Assembly (NCBI GenBank): GCA_026705465.1
Contig: JAPPAP010000029.1
Coordinates: 1 to 64,000 of the forward strand
Reading direction: 5' to 3'
Length of the DNA: 64,000 nt
From: a bacterium
GTDB lineage: Bacteria > Actinomycetota > Acidimicrobiia > Acidimicrobiales > Bin134
The translations under genes and the position numbers were made by a program. The notes beneath the pieces are model-generated. The model was not told the DNA's origin, did no database searches, and worked only from the letters and a program-made list of their open reading frames with translations. Within the stretch, counting starts at the first letter, position 1, and each line of letters opens with the position of its first letter. This document shows, one piece after another, positions 1 to 8,231 of the stretch.

Positions 1-161
1 CCCACTACTGCCTGGGCGCCAATCTGGCCAAGACCGAGGCCCGGGCCTACTTCTCGGCCCTAGCCCCTCATCTGCACCGCATGGAGCGGACCGGTCCTGA
101 GGCAAGGCTCCGCACCACACACTTCAACAGCCTTAAGCATTTGCCGGTGGCGGTGAAATAG
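1..161 (+). CDS. Cytochrome P450, C-terminal fragment (5' end outside window)
   Basis: The frame from base 3 reads HYCLGANLAKTEAR and ends at TAG (159-161), giving 53 residues. H-x-CLG-x-x-LA-x-x-E is the end of the P450 haem-binding loop, whose Cys is the axial haem thiolate, followed by the start of helix L. The remaining 40 residues fit the short tail usually found after the L helix. Everything upstream, including the oxygen-activation and ExxR motifs, lies outside the window, so the subfamily and substrate cannot be assigned. The next gene on the same strand starts 82 nt later with its own strong ribosome-binding site. Confidence 0.85.
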   Translation, partial: HYCLGANLAKTEARAYFSALAPHLHRMERTGPEARLRTTHFNSLKHLPVAVK

Positions 162-243
162 TTCGCGCACCCGCCGGGTTGCAGAACTTGACGTTGGCGG
201 CTCGCATTGCCAGCTATGGGATGATGGCTGAAGAGGAGGCCCC

Positions 244-675
244 ATGAGGTTGCAACTGGCGTTGAACGTGTCCGATCTGGAAGAGGCATTGGAGTTCTAC
301 TCCCGCCTCTTCGGCGTGGAGCCGGCTCGGCGGCGGCCGGGGTACGCCAACTTCGCCATCGACCAACCGCCGCTCAAGCTGGTGCTATTCGAGGCCGGCC
401 ACAGTGCAACCGACGAAGAAGGGTGCTGCAACGGCGTCGGCGGCACGATCAACCACCTAGGGGTAGAGGTCGAGACCACCGAGGAGGTGCTCGACGCCGA
501 ACGCCGCATAAGCAAGTCGGGCCTGGCCACCTCTGGGGTGGATGACACTCAGTGCTGTTTCGCCGAGAAGACCGAGACCTGGATCACCGACCCCGACGGC
601 ACCGCCTGGGAGTGGTACGTCCGCACCGGCGACAGCGAAGTCCTACAAAACGTGGTGCTCACCACCCGCAGCTGA
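244..675 (+). CDS. ArsI/CadI-like vicinal-oxygen-chelate (glyoxalase-fold) protein
   Basis: This is a 143-aa protein of the glyoxalase/bleomycin-resistance/extradiol-dioxygenase fold. The N-terminal half (LALNVSDLEEALEFYSRLF) and the C-terminal WITDPDGTAWEWY strand are typical. The adjacent cysteines C104-C105 (DTQCCFAEK) just before that strand recall CadI (cadmium-induced) and ArsI (C-As lyase) proteins, where a vicinal Cys pair binds the thiophilic substrate. A second pair, C61-C62, lies in the central loop. In this fold the metal ligands would be about H71 and the Glu in WEWY. The start is fixed by AGGAGG at 233-238. No ars regulator or transporter is nearby, so an organoarsenical or metal role is suggested only by family resemblance. 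Confidence 0.75.
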   Translation: MRLQLALNVSDLEEALEFYSRLFGVEPARRRPGYANFAIDQPPLKLVLFEAGHSATDEEGCCNGVGGTINHLGVEVETTEEVLDAERRISKSGLATSGVDDTQCCFAEKTETWITDPDGTAWEWYVRTGDSEVLQNVVLTTRS

Positions 676-727
676 GCTGGACACCCTGCCTGTGGCCCAT
701 CACAGAAGCTAAGTTGCCGATACTGGC

Positions 728-755
728 TTGATATCTGAATTAATTCAGATATTCT
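728..755 (+). promoter_or_regulatory. Toxin-antitoxin promoter covered by a perfect 22-bp palindrome
   Basis: Bases 731-752 form a perfect inverted repeat: half-site ATATCTGAATT followed directly by its reverse complement. A plausible promoter overlaps it, with TTGATA at 728-733, a 16-nt spacer and TATTCT at 750-755. The start codon follows after 6 nt, with no Shine-Dalgarno, so the mRNA is probably leaderless. A protein bound to the palindrome would cover both the -35 and -10 boxes, which is how type II antitoxins commonly autoregulate. The palindrome is seen directly; the promoter and its function are inferred. Confidence 0.75.
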
Positions 756-761
756 GACTCG

Positions 762-1226
762 ATGCAGGTCATTGAACGCACCTTCTCCGAGTTCCTCCGG
801 CAGCCGAAAGAGGTGACGGCCGACCTCTCCCAGCACGACGTGGTGCTGCGCCGGCGCAATGCCCCCGATCTTTATCTCAGCCTCGCCGCCCGCGACACAA
901 GCAGGGCTAAGACCATCGAATGTCTGGCCCGCCTTCTCCGCAAAATTTCTGCAGATTCTCCCGAGGCCATGGATGACGCCATTGAGGCCGCCTTCCCCTG
1001 GGTCGAATTCCTCTCTGCCGATGGCCGTCGCGAATTCGTCGAGGATCTGACGCGGACCATTCTGGCCTCAGCAAGCGTCGAGAGCTTTGAACCAGTCGAT
1101 CTCACCATCGACTCTTGGCAGAATACGGCCGAAATTCTCAGCGACCCCGAACTCACTGCCCTGCTCTCCGGTCCCTTCACCATCACCCACGGTGGACGCG
1201 CCATTCCTCCCCCCGCCGTCGACTGA
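762..1226 (+). CDS. Type II toxin-antitoxin system antitoxin (Phd-like)
   Basis: This is a 154-aa protein with no signal peptide or membrane segment. Its first 45 residues (FSEFLRQPKEVTADLSQHDVVLRRRNAPDLYLSLAARD) resemble the Phd/YefM fold, a small DNA-binding dimerisation domain with a strand ending on a hydrophobic 'LYLS' motif. The rest is mostly acidic helix, suited to wrapping a basic toxin. The stop overlaps the next gene's start (TGATG at 1224-1228), implying translational coupling in antitoxin-first order. The operator at 731-752 lies 9 nt upstream of the start. At 154 aa it is longer than classical Phd antitoxins (70-90 aa). The family assignment is by resemblance, and the pairing rests on the downstream toxin. 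Confidence 0.7.
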   Translation: MQVIERTFSEFLRQPKEVTADLSQHDVVLRRRNAPDLYLSLAARDTSRAKTIECLARLLRKISADSPEAMDDAIEAAFPWVEFLSADGRREFVEDLTRTILASASVESFEPVDLTIDSWQNTAEILSDPELTALLSGPFTITHGGRAIPPPAVD

Positions 1227-1570
1227 TGCCCCGTCGCCGGGACCGAGTCGCCCCACCGCCGCGCAAAGGCGGATGGGACTGCCGTTTCGCCAGCAACGAC
1301 GCAGCCAAGTCTTGGGAGCAACTCAGCGCCTCTGTCCCCAACAACGTCCGAGCGGCATGGGGGCTCATCACCGCCGATCCCCGGCGTTGGGATAAGCGCC
1401 AAAAGCCACTCAAAGGCGATTTGGCCACGGCAGTGGTCAATGGCATAGAGATGCCCCAGTGGCAATACGAGGTCACCGGCAGCGGCCGCATCTGGTACTG
1501 CATTGACGACGACAAGAAAACCATCTGGGTGACCGCCGTCCACCCCGGCCACCCCAAAGCCACCCAGTGA
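1226..1570 (+). CDS. Type II toxin, RelE/ParE-superfamily-like
   Basis: This is a 114-aa, very basic protein beginning MPRRRDRVAPPPRKGGWDCRF. Its core is a helix with W and R residues (WEQLSASVPNNVRAAWGLI), then 'KGDLATAVVNG', then strands 'WQYEVTGSGRIWYCIDDDKKTIWVTAVHPGHP'. This layout, two helices followed by an antiparallel sheet in the order RIWY-x6-K-x-IWV, is that of RelE/ParE/HigB-type mRNA-interferase or gyrase-poison folds, and matches a recurrent actinobacterial toxin paired with Phd-like antitoxins. The start overlaps the antitoxin stop by one base. Whether the target is ribosome-bound mRNA or gyrase cannot be read from the sequence. Confidence 0.75.
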   Translation: MPRRRDRVAPPPRKGGWDCRFASNDAAKSWEQLSASVPNNVRAAWGLITADPRRWDKRQKPLKGDLATAVVNGIEMPQWQYEVTGSGRIWYCIDDDKKTIWVTAVHPGHPKATQ

Positions 1571-1629
1571 GGGCTTTATAAACATACGGTGGGGACTAGC
1601 TGTCACACTTCGCAAGTAAGGTTCCCGCC

Positions 1630-4600
1630 GTGGCTGATCAGGTACAAACAAAGCCAGACTCCTCAGCCGGCAGCCCAGTCTTCCGTCTTGAGTTTCCTGG
1701 CTGCAGCGGCACCGGCGTATTGCTCCCTGACGGACGATTCCTGGTTCGTGAAGGTGCGGTAGGACGTGCCGAGACGATTGCGTCGTTCGACAAGCATGCC
1801 AATAAGTACCGACGGCAGCTTCGCAAGGAACTGCTTGACGACGGCACTCTCCTAGTCGATGGCGACAGTGCGGTGTTGACCCGTGACTGGGAATTCAATT
1901 CACCGAGCGCTGCTGGCGCGGTGCTAACAGGTAGCCACAGTACTTGGCTTGACAAGTGGCAAGACGACGACGGCAAGAAGTTACGGGAGTACCTGCGCAT
2001 CGAGTCGAGCAATTCCGGCGATGGTGGCCCTGACCCCGAGCGCGTATCACCGGGGGAGATCGAGTTCCGACAGCTTTGGTACGAAGCGCATGTTGCACGA
2101 TTCGCTGCCGATGAAGACCACTGGCGGCAGGCCAAGGCCGCTACCGACGGATTCAAGGCAAGTGCGGACGAAGCGTTGCAACTTCTAGCCGAACTCCGAC
2201 ATCCAGACGACGTGAAATTGTTCAAAGAACGGATGGAAGCGTGGTCACGCAAGCCAGGAACCTTGGCGTTCAAGGGTCAGAACGGTCAGATGCTGTTGAA
2301 CCAACTCGTCAATCGGTCAGAAGACCATCAAGGGCTGGTATTTCTGCTGAGAGATTCCCTGACTACGCCGACCTCCGAAGAAGAGGCAGTAGCCAAGATT
2401 CAGAGAGTTGTAGAACACGTCAAGAGCATTAAGGTGGGATCCCACCCGGCCCCAGGCAATGTGCCGTTCCTCCTGTCGTATTTCTGGGCACTTGCTGACT
2501 GGGAACGCTGGCCAGTGATGTGGCCAAGTGCTGTCCGCTTCATTGAGTTCTCTACCGGTGAAAACCTCCCAGATGATCCCGCTGAGAAGTATCGGGTGTT
2601 CATCGAGAGGGTTCGGGAACTTACCTCCAACCATCTTGAGTTTGAGACCACCGCTGCATGGTGGCAAGAACAACGGCCTGTGTTCGTTGATGAAGTTCTG
2701 GCGGATCGCGCCGCGTTCGGGCTCGACACCGAGACTGCGGCGAAAGGTGACCTGGAGATCAATGCCTGGGCCCTAGTGAGCATCGCGAAATATTGGGGCA
2801 AACGGCTTGTCGACGATGTCGCGGAAGCGCTCGGCCACCCAGTCAAGGTGACCGTGCCGAAAGACAGCAGTGCCAGGACCGACCTATGGGTGGATTGGCG
2901 AGTCAACAAGGCCGCCGAAAATGGCCTCAGCATGAGGGTTTGGGTAAACGAGCAGGGTGCAGCGGTTGCCCTGCGACCAGGAATAAACCCTCAAGGCTGG
3001 ATGGAAAAGGTTGCGCCGGTCCTCTCTTCAGCCCCGCACGACGGCTGTCAGGTTCTCGGCGGTTCAAGCTCCCAAATCGGCGAGGATGTCGGGCTCCGCG
3101 GGGGACACTGGGCAGAATTCGTCTACGGACGCTGGTTCGACCGGGAAGAACTCGCCGATGTCGACCTGGCTGCCACGGTTGTTGAGACGGCTGCGCAACT
3201 GAAGCCCCTGTTTGACGAGCTCCTAGCCCTTGCGGGGAAGGTACCGACGACACCTGTGATTCGAAGCGACGATCCGTTGGCATCGTATGTCGAGAGATTC
3301 CGAACTGGAGAGGGATATCCGAGAGACTGGGATGCGAGTCACATGGACGAGCAGCGTCGATTCGCCAGAATGCTCGCGCCAGATTCAATCTCCCAAGCTG
3401 AACGCGCTGAAGTCCGCAAGATCTGGAGTGGTGGCGGATATGGCGGCACAGGGCCAATGCCATTGTTGAATAGATCGCTCAAGGAGGCTGACGAAGCCGA
3501 GTATGACCGCATCATGCAATCATTCCGGTACTTGTGCTGGGGAGAAGGCCCTGACGCAGGGCGAATCGACAGGCTTCTCGAAGACCAGGAGTCTCGTATC
3601 AAGGGGCTGGGCGAATCGGTGATAATGAAGCTCCTAGCGATCACGCATCCCGAGAAATATCTTTGCGTGTATCCCCAAGGCGGCGAGAAGGGAAAACGAG
3701 CGATGCTCTCCCTTCTCGAACTCGACGAACCAACTGGATCTCGCGGTGAGGTCCATGTGAATTCCAACAGGATATTGCGAAGCCGCCTAGAGCCGTTTTT
3801 CCCTGATGACCCTTGGGGAATGTCGCAGTTCCTCTATTGGTTCCAATGGCAAAAGACTCTGGAGCAAGAAGGAATTGACGACATCCCCCCTAGTCTGGAG
3901 ACGCTTCTGGACCAACTGGCAAAGGATCTGCTCGTTGACCAGAGCTTCTTGGAAGACATCGTCGAGTTGTTGGAAGACAAGGGGCAGGTGATCTTCTACG
4001 GGCCGCCTGGGACAGGGAAGACTTATCTGGCTCGGGAGCTTGCCAGGGTATTGGCACCTGATCCCGGGCAGCGGGCACTGGTTCAGTTTCATCCTTCTAG
4101 TTCCTATGAGGACTTCTTCGAGGGGTACCGACCCCAAGCTGACAGCGGCGACATGACCTACGAGCTCACACACGGTCCATTGGCGGATATGGCACAGCGG
4201 GCGGCGGATCCCCCAGGCGGACGGCATGTGATGATCATCGACGAGATCAACCGGGCAAACTTGCCCAAGGTGTTCGGCGAGTTGCTGTTCCTTTTGGAGT
4301 ACCGCGACGAGAGCGTGCGCACGCTCTACCGGCCCGACGATGCCTTCGAACTCCCCCGCAACCTGTGGTTTATCGGCACCATGAACACCGCTGATCGTTC
4401 CATCGCCCTTGTGGATGCTGCACTGCGGCGCCGGTTCCACTTCATCCCGTTCTTTCCCAATCGGTGGCCGATAGAAGGGCTACTTGAGCGCTGGCTGGCC
4501 GCCAACGACGAGCCGAGTTGGGTGGGCGAGCTAGTGGCCCAAGTCAACGATGAACTCGACAGAGAGTTGGGCGGGCCTCACCTGCTGCTGGGACCAAGCC

Positions 4601-4833
4601 ACTTCATGAAGAAGGGCCTCAACGAGGAGACGATGGGCCGCATTTGGAAGTACAACATCGAGCCATTCATCGAAGACCAGTTCTTCGGCGACCGCGATCA
4701 GATCGACTACTTCCGCTTCGATCAGGTTTACAAGCGTTATCTCGATTCTTTGGGACGCTCAGAAGCAGCTGAGGACGAGGCCGCTGCCCAAGCAGAATTG
4801 GAGGGCGGTACGGAATTGACCCCAGATCAGTGA
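1630..4833 (+). CDS. mcrB: McrB-type restriction NTPase with N-terminal DUF4357-like domain
   Basis: This 1067-aa protein is the motor and DNA-recognition subunit of a McrBC-type modification-dependent restriction system. The N-terminus (about 18-121) resembles DUF4357, with the hallmark 'FNSPSAAGAVLTG' and W-x-x-W-x-x-x-x-GK. A long helical middle region follows (about 140-770). The AAA+ module has Walker A GPPGTGKT at 791-798, Walker B MIIDEINRAN at 868-877 and the McrB signature MNTADRS at 918. In McrB proteins the N-terminal domain reads modified DNA while the AAA+ hexamer hydrolyses GTP; DUF4357 as reader is inferred. The start is GTG with TAAGGT 7 nt upstream and no Shine-Dalgarno. The stop overlaps mcrC by 4 nt. 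The 5' two-thirds is lower in G+C than neighbouring genes, suggesting transfer. Confidence 0.92.
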   Translation: MADQVQTKPDSSAGSPVFRLEFPGCSGTGVLLPDGRFLVREGAVGRAETIASFDKHANKYRRQLRKELLDDGTLLVDGDSAVLTRDWEFNSPSAAGAVLTGSHSTWLDKWQDDDGKKLREYLRIESSNSGDGGPDPERVSPGEIEFRQLWYEAHVARFAADEDHWRQAKAATDGFKASADEALQLLAELRHPDDVKLFKERMEAWSRKPGTLAFKGQNGQMLLNQLVNRSEDHQGLVFLLRDSLTTPTSEEEAVAKIQRVVEHVKSIKVGSHPAPGNVPFLLSYFWALADWERWPVMWPSAVRFIEFSTGENLPDDPAEKYRVFIERVRELTSNHLEFETTAAWWQEQRPVFVDEVLADRAAFGLDTETAAKGDLEINAWALVSIAKYWGKRLVDDVAEALGHPVKVTVPKDSSARTDLWVDWRVNKAAENGLSMRVWVNEQGAAVALRPGINPQGWMEKVAPVLSSAPHDGCQVLGGSSSQIGEDVGLRGGHWAEFVYGRWFDREELADVDLAATVVETAAQLKPLFDELLALAGKVPTTPVIRSDDPLASYVERFRTGEGYPRDWDASHMDEQRRFARMLAPDSISQAERAEVRKIWSGGGYGGTGPMPLLNRSLKEADEAEYDRIMQSFRYLCWGEGPDAGRIDRLLEDQESRIKGLGESVIMKLLAITHPEKYLCVYPQGGEKGKRAMLSLLELDEPTGSRGEVHVNSNRILRSRLEPFFPDDPWGMSQFLYWFQWQKTLEQEGIDDIPPSLETLLDQLAKDLLVDQSFLEDIVELLEDKGQVIFYGPPGTGKTYLARELARVLAPDPGQRALVQFHPSSSYEDFFEGYRPQADSGDMTYELTHGPLADMAQRAADPPGGRHVMIIDEINRANLPKVFGELLFLLEYRDESVRTLYRPDDAFELPRNLWFIGTMNTADRSIALVDAALRRRFHFIPFFPNRWPIEGLLERWLAANDEPSWVGELVAQVNDELDRELGGPHLLLGPSHFMKKGLNEETMGRIWKYNIEPFIEDQFFGDRDQIDYFRFDQVYKRYLDSLGRSEAAEDEAAAQAELEGGTELTPDQ

Positions 4834-6062
4834 GCGACCTAATCGAACTCTTTGAGTACGAGTCGACCTCGGTCGGTCTCACTCAGCGCCAAGTGCAGCG
4901 CCTCGCTGCCTTGGGCAAGGGCGCGGTCACGGTGGAGCCCGCAGGCCAAGCCGACCAATACTCGATCACCGCCCAGAACATGGTAGGCACCCTGGTTGTC
5001 GATGATCTCCGAGTACTGATCCGCCCGAAGATTCGCCCAGAAAATCTCTTTCTGCTTTTGGAAGTGGGGCTTGACGAAAAAGCTTGGCGGCAGGAGGCCT
5101 TCGACTATGCGAAGAAGGCCGACCTCCTTCCCTCGGTGATCGCCTTCTATGCCCGGACTCTAGAGACCACTCTGGCCCGCGGGCTACTGCGGTCGTATCG
5201 GCCCGAGGAGGATCGTCTGATCGCGCTTCGGGGGCGTATCGATATCGCCGGGCAGTTCCGCCAAGCAGGAATCCGGGTGCCGGTAGCGTGCCGTTTCGAC
5301 GAGTACACCTCCGACATCGCCGAGAACCGCTATCTGAAGGCCGCGACCCGACTGGCGTTGAGAGTTCCCGGTGTGGCTTCAGAGGATCGTCAACGATTGC
5401 TCCGGGAGGTCGTCTCACTGGAGGATGTGGCAAACATCCACGTTGAACCTGACGAACTCGACCGAATTGCATTCACCCGATTGAACGCCCACTATCAGCC
5501 TGCGCTGCGCCTCGCCCAGCTACTACTCGCGAACCTGACTCTGGCCGACCAGCTTGGCAAACGCGCCGCTTCGTCGTTCCTGGTGGACATGAACCAACTC
5601 TTCGAAGACTTTGTCATGCAGCGTTTGCGGCGTGCGTTGCGGGGCCGTCTCGAGGTAGCGAGCCAATTGAGAACCTACTTGGCAACTCGCAATCAGGTGC
5701 CGGTCCGACCCGACTTGGTGTTCCGCAGGCAGGGCCAAGAGGTCTATGTGGCCGACATCAAGTACAAGCTCACGGACGATGCCCGGGCCCGAACCGCCGA
5801 CTACTACCAACTCCTGGCCTACACCACGGCGCTGGACCTGCCTGAGGGTGTATTGATCTACTGCATGGCCGACGGAGGAGAGCCCGAAAGCACCATCACC
5901 GTCCGCCACGCCGGAAAGCTTCTCCACACCCTGGCCATCAATCTCAGCGGGTCGCCCACCGAAGTGGCCGAAGAAATCGCCAAGGCCGCCATCTGGATCA
6001 ATCAGCGTGCCCAGACAATCCACCCGTCGATTACCCCTGTTCGACGAAAGCCAGCAGCTTGA
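4830..6062 (+). CDS. mcrC: McrC-like nuclease subunit of the McrBC system
   Basis: This 410-aa protein is the endonuclease partner of the upstream McrB-type NTPase. The N-terminal half carries the McrC beta-rich region that bridges to the McrB ring (ITAQNMVGTLVVDDLRVLIRPKI), then 'LRGRIDIAGQFRQ' and 'DIAENRYLKAA'. The C-terminal PD-(D/E)xK nuclease is recognisable: 'NQLFEDFV', D295 in RPDLVF, and D309-x-K311 in VADIKYK, as expected for metal-dependent cleavage. The GTG start overlaps the mcrB stop as GTGA, so the two are cotranslated. Its last 32 bases overlap the 3' end of the convergent PLD-like gene. Length and motif order match full-length McrC, with no sign of decay. Confidence 0.92.
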   Translation: MSDLIELFEYESTSVGLTQRQVQRLAALGKGAVTVEPAGQADQYSITAQNMVGTLVVDDLRVLIRPKIRPENLFLLLEVGLDEKAWRQEAFDYAKKADLLPSVIAFYARTLETTLARGLLRSYRPEEDRLIALRGRIDIAGQFRQAGIRVPVACRFDEYTSDIAENRYLKAATRLALRVPGVASEDRQRLLREVVSLEDVANIHVEPDELDRIAFTRLNAHYQPALRLAQLLLANLTLADQLGKRAASSFLVDMNQLFEDFVMQRLRRALRGRLEVASQLRTYLATRNQVPVRPDLVFRRQGQEVYVADIKYKLTDDARARTADYYQLLAYTTALDLPEGVLIYCMADGGEPESTITVRHAGKLLHTLAINLSGSPTEVAEEIAKAAIWINQRAQTIHPSITPVRRKPAA

Positions 6063-6684
6063 TCCGCGCCCAGAGGTTTGCGGCAGCGTGAGCTGGGATC
6101 AACGCCAACGCTGGAAGGCAGCCGCCTTTGCTGGTCGCGGCCTGGGGCTTGTCCTTCGCTGCGGACCTCGCAGGCGCGTCCTTGGTCACGAACCCGATGA
6201 GCTTGTCGTTGGCCGGTGGATATCTTGTGGCCTCGGCGATGTAGGCGTCGATCTCATGCAATTCGCCAGGGTCGCAGCGCACCATTAGCTCTAGGTTGTC
6301 GGATAGGCCTTTGTCCGTGAGGTTTGCCGAGCCGACCAAGGCAGCCACTGCCTTATATCCGCCACCTTGGAGAGCAACCACTGCCTTCCCATGGGCAATC
6401 TTCTTGACCGGCTTCTGGCGATACCAGTTATGTACCTTTACGTCGCCTCGGCGAAGGAACGCAGCGGCGACCCTTCGATCGTCTTCTGTCGCGACTGCGA
6501 ATGATTGCTCGGTCATGTCACCAATGACGATGGTGACCCTTTGGCCACTGCCGACTTGCCTGGCCAACCATGCCAGTCCCTTGACGGAAGCGGACCCCGT
6601 GCAGACCACTACATCGTCACCGCGGTACTCGTCCAGAAACGCCTTGATCTTGCGCGCGGGTTGAGACGGGCCTCGGTCATTCAC
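6031..6684 (-). CDS. PLD-like (HKD) phosphodiesterase/nuclease domain protein
   Basis: This 217-aa protein has one phospholipase-D-type active-site motif: H98-x-K100 (IAHGKAVVAL) followed by GSANLTDKGLSDN (from 118), the HxK...GSxxN signature of PLD-superfamily nucleases. The Asp usually found five residues after the Lys is Leu here. A single motif implies a dimer, as in BfiI and Nuc. There is no signal peptide, so a cytoplasmic nucleic-acid substrate is more likely than a lipid. I chose the GTG start because TAGTCT (minus strand, 6693-6698) sits 8 nt upstream; an in-frame ATG lies 21 nt further out. It converges on mcrC with a 32-nt overlap, and its position suggests a defence role. Confidence 0.75.
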   Translation of the reverse strand: MNDRGPSQPARKIKAFLDEYRGDDVVVCTGSASVKGLAWLARQVGSGQRVTIVIGDMTEQSFAVATEDDRRVAAAFLRRGDVKVHNWYRQKPVKKIAHGKAVVALQGGGYKAVAALVGSANLTDKGLSDNLELMVRCDPGELHEIDAYIAEATRYPPANDKLIGFVTKDAPARSAAKDKPQAATSKGGCLPALALIPAHAAANLWARIKLLAFVEQG

Positions 6685-6843
6685 CGCGTCGGAGACTAGG
6701 CACATACAGCCAGCTGCGCCACAGCGGATCGAAACTGAAGGCAGCGCGGCACCTGATTCGACCGCTGCTCATCTGCAACAAGTTGGGGGCCGTTGCAGTC
6801 GGTCAAAGACAAGCTGTCACTGGCCATCGGTATAGTGCTCGTC

Positions 6844-8037
6844 ATGGCTTATGGGGCTGTGACCAGGGATTTTGAGGTCACTTTGGAGATACCCGCGGCA
6901 GATCCGGCGGACATGTCGGGCGACCAGCGGCGAGCGGCTCTGGCATCCATACGCCGTGTTGAGGCCCGGCTGGCCGGATGGAAGGCACGGCTGGTCAACG
7001 CGGAGCGCGATCAGCATGGCGTGGGCGCAGCCGAGATGGCCGTCCGGGAGGAGCTTCAGGCTTCCAAGCGGGAAGCCAGGCGGGATGTGGAAACCGCAAC
7101 CAGCTTGTCTGGGCTGGCCGAGACTTGGAGGGCTCTCGAAGCTGGGGAAATCCCGCAGAAGCACGCCTGGCTGATCGCCAGAGCTTCAGCAGAGGGGCCG
7201 ATTGATGAGACCGCCTTGACTGAGGCGGCTAGACACCAGCCCTACGACCAGTTTGCCCGCACCCTCCGCCAGCAGCAACGGGAGCTCTCAGAAGATGACG
7301 GTCAGTCGATTCTGGATCGCCAACGCGAGAAGCGCTGGGCAAAGATGTTTGAGAGCCGGGAAGATGGGATGTTCGTGGTGTCTGGCGAATTCGACCCCAT
7401 CACCGGCAATCGGATTGCCTTGGCAATCTCCGACAAAGAGCGAGAATTGTGGCGCAAGGAAGACCCAAAGAACCGGCGCACCCCTCAACAGCGGATGGCC
7501 GACGCGCTGGCTGAGTTAATTCTCGAGCCGAAGTCAGGCCAGCCGCCTCGCACCGCATTGCTAGTGATAGCCGACTACAACGCCGTTCACCGGGAGTTGG
7601 CAAATGCCCGGCTGTGCGATGGCACGCCCATTCCGTTGGGCGAATTGCGCCGGTTGGCCTGTGATGCCGACATCCTGCCCGCCGTGTTCCGAGCCAAGAC
7701 CCAGAAACTCTGGCTGGGTCGAAAGCGGCGGATAGCCACTGAGGCCCAGAGGGCCGCTTTGGCACTTCGAGACAAAGGTTGCATCGGCTGCGATGCCAAC
7801 CCCGCCTGGTGCCAAGCGCACCACATCCAGCCTTGGTCCTGGGGCGGGCCGACCAACCTGGACAATTTGGTCATGGTGTGCGCGAGGTGCCATCACCGCA
7901 TCCATAACGACGGTTGGGAGGTAGCCAAGTGTCCCACCACCGGGCGACATGACCTGCGACCCCCGCCCGAGCCGTTCCCCGAATACGGCACTGCCATCGA
8001 CCGACCACCTCAGCGAAACCCGGTGCTCTTGAACTGA
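6844..8037 (+). CDS. DUF222 (13E12-type) HNH endonuclease domain protein
   Basis: This 397-aa protein has an N-terminal helical DUF222/13E12 region, rich in charged helices (ADMSGDQRRAALASIRRVEARL...) with an A-W-L-I-A-R helix. It ends in an HNH nuclease: CIGCDANPAWCQAHHIQPWSWGGPTNLDNLVMVCARCHHRIHNDGW. The CxxC and CxxC pairs bind zinc and H-H-I...N...H are the expected metal and catalytic positions. Such genes are multicopy in many actinobacteria and their function is not established. The ATG at 6844 is preferred because TATAGT (6831-6836) precedes it by 7 nt; an in-frame TTG at 6793 would lengthen it. It is not part of an intron or a transposase. Confidence 0.85.
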   Translation: MAYGAVTRDFEVTLEIPAADPADMSGDQRRAALASIRRVEARLAGWKARLVNAERDQHGVGAAEMAVREELQASKREARRDVETATSLSGLAETWRALEAGEIPQKHAWLIARASAEGPIDETALTEAARHQPYDQFARTLRQQQRELSEDDGQSILDRQREKRWAKMFESREDGMFVVSGEFDPITGNRIALAISDKERELWRKEDPKNRRTPQQRMADALAELILEPKSGQPPRTALLVIADYNAVHRELANARLCDGTPIPLGELRRLACDADILPAVFRAKTQKLWLGRKRRIATEAQRAALALRDKGCIGCDANPAWCQAHHIQPWSWGGPTNLDNLVMVCARCHHRIHNDGWEVAKCPTTGRHDLRPPPEPFPEYGTAIDRPPQRNPVLLN

Positions 8038-8231
8038 AGATCACCCGCTGGGCAAGCGGCAATGCCCGCTGCTGGTCTCTGAAGTCCCGAACGCCGGCAA
8101 TGGATAGCCGCCAAGCCGCACTCGAACCTTGACAATTGAATTTGGCAAACCGCCTCTACATCCATGGGGTGGACCTGCGTGGATCGGCCCTGCGAATGAA
8201 ACCAACCTTGGGGTTTGTAAGTTGGTTGATG

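Noticed and set aside
6844-8037. Homing endonuclease or mobile intron (HNH motif)
   Set aside because: The N-terminal DUF222 region and the intact intergenic borders match the 13E12 family. No intron structure or interrupted host gene is visible.
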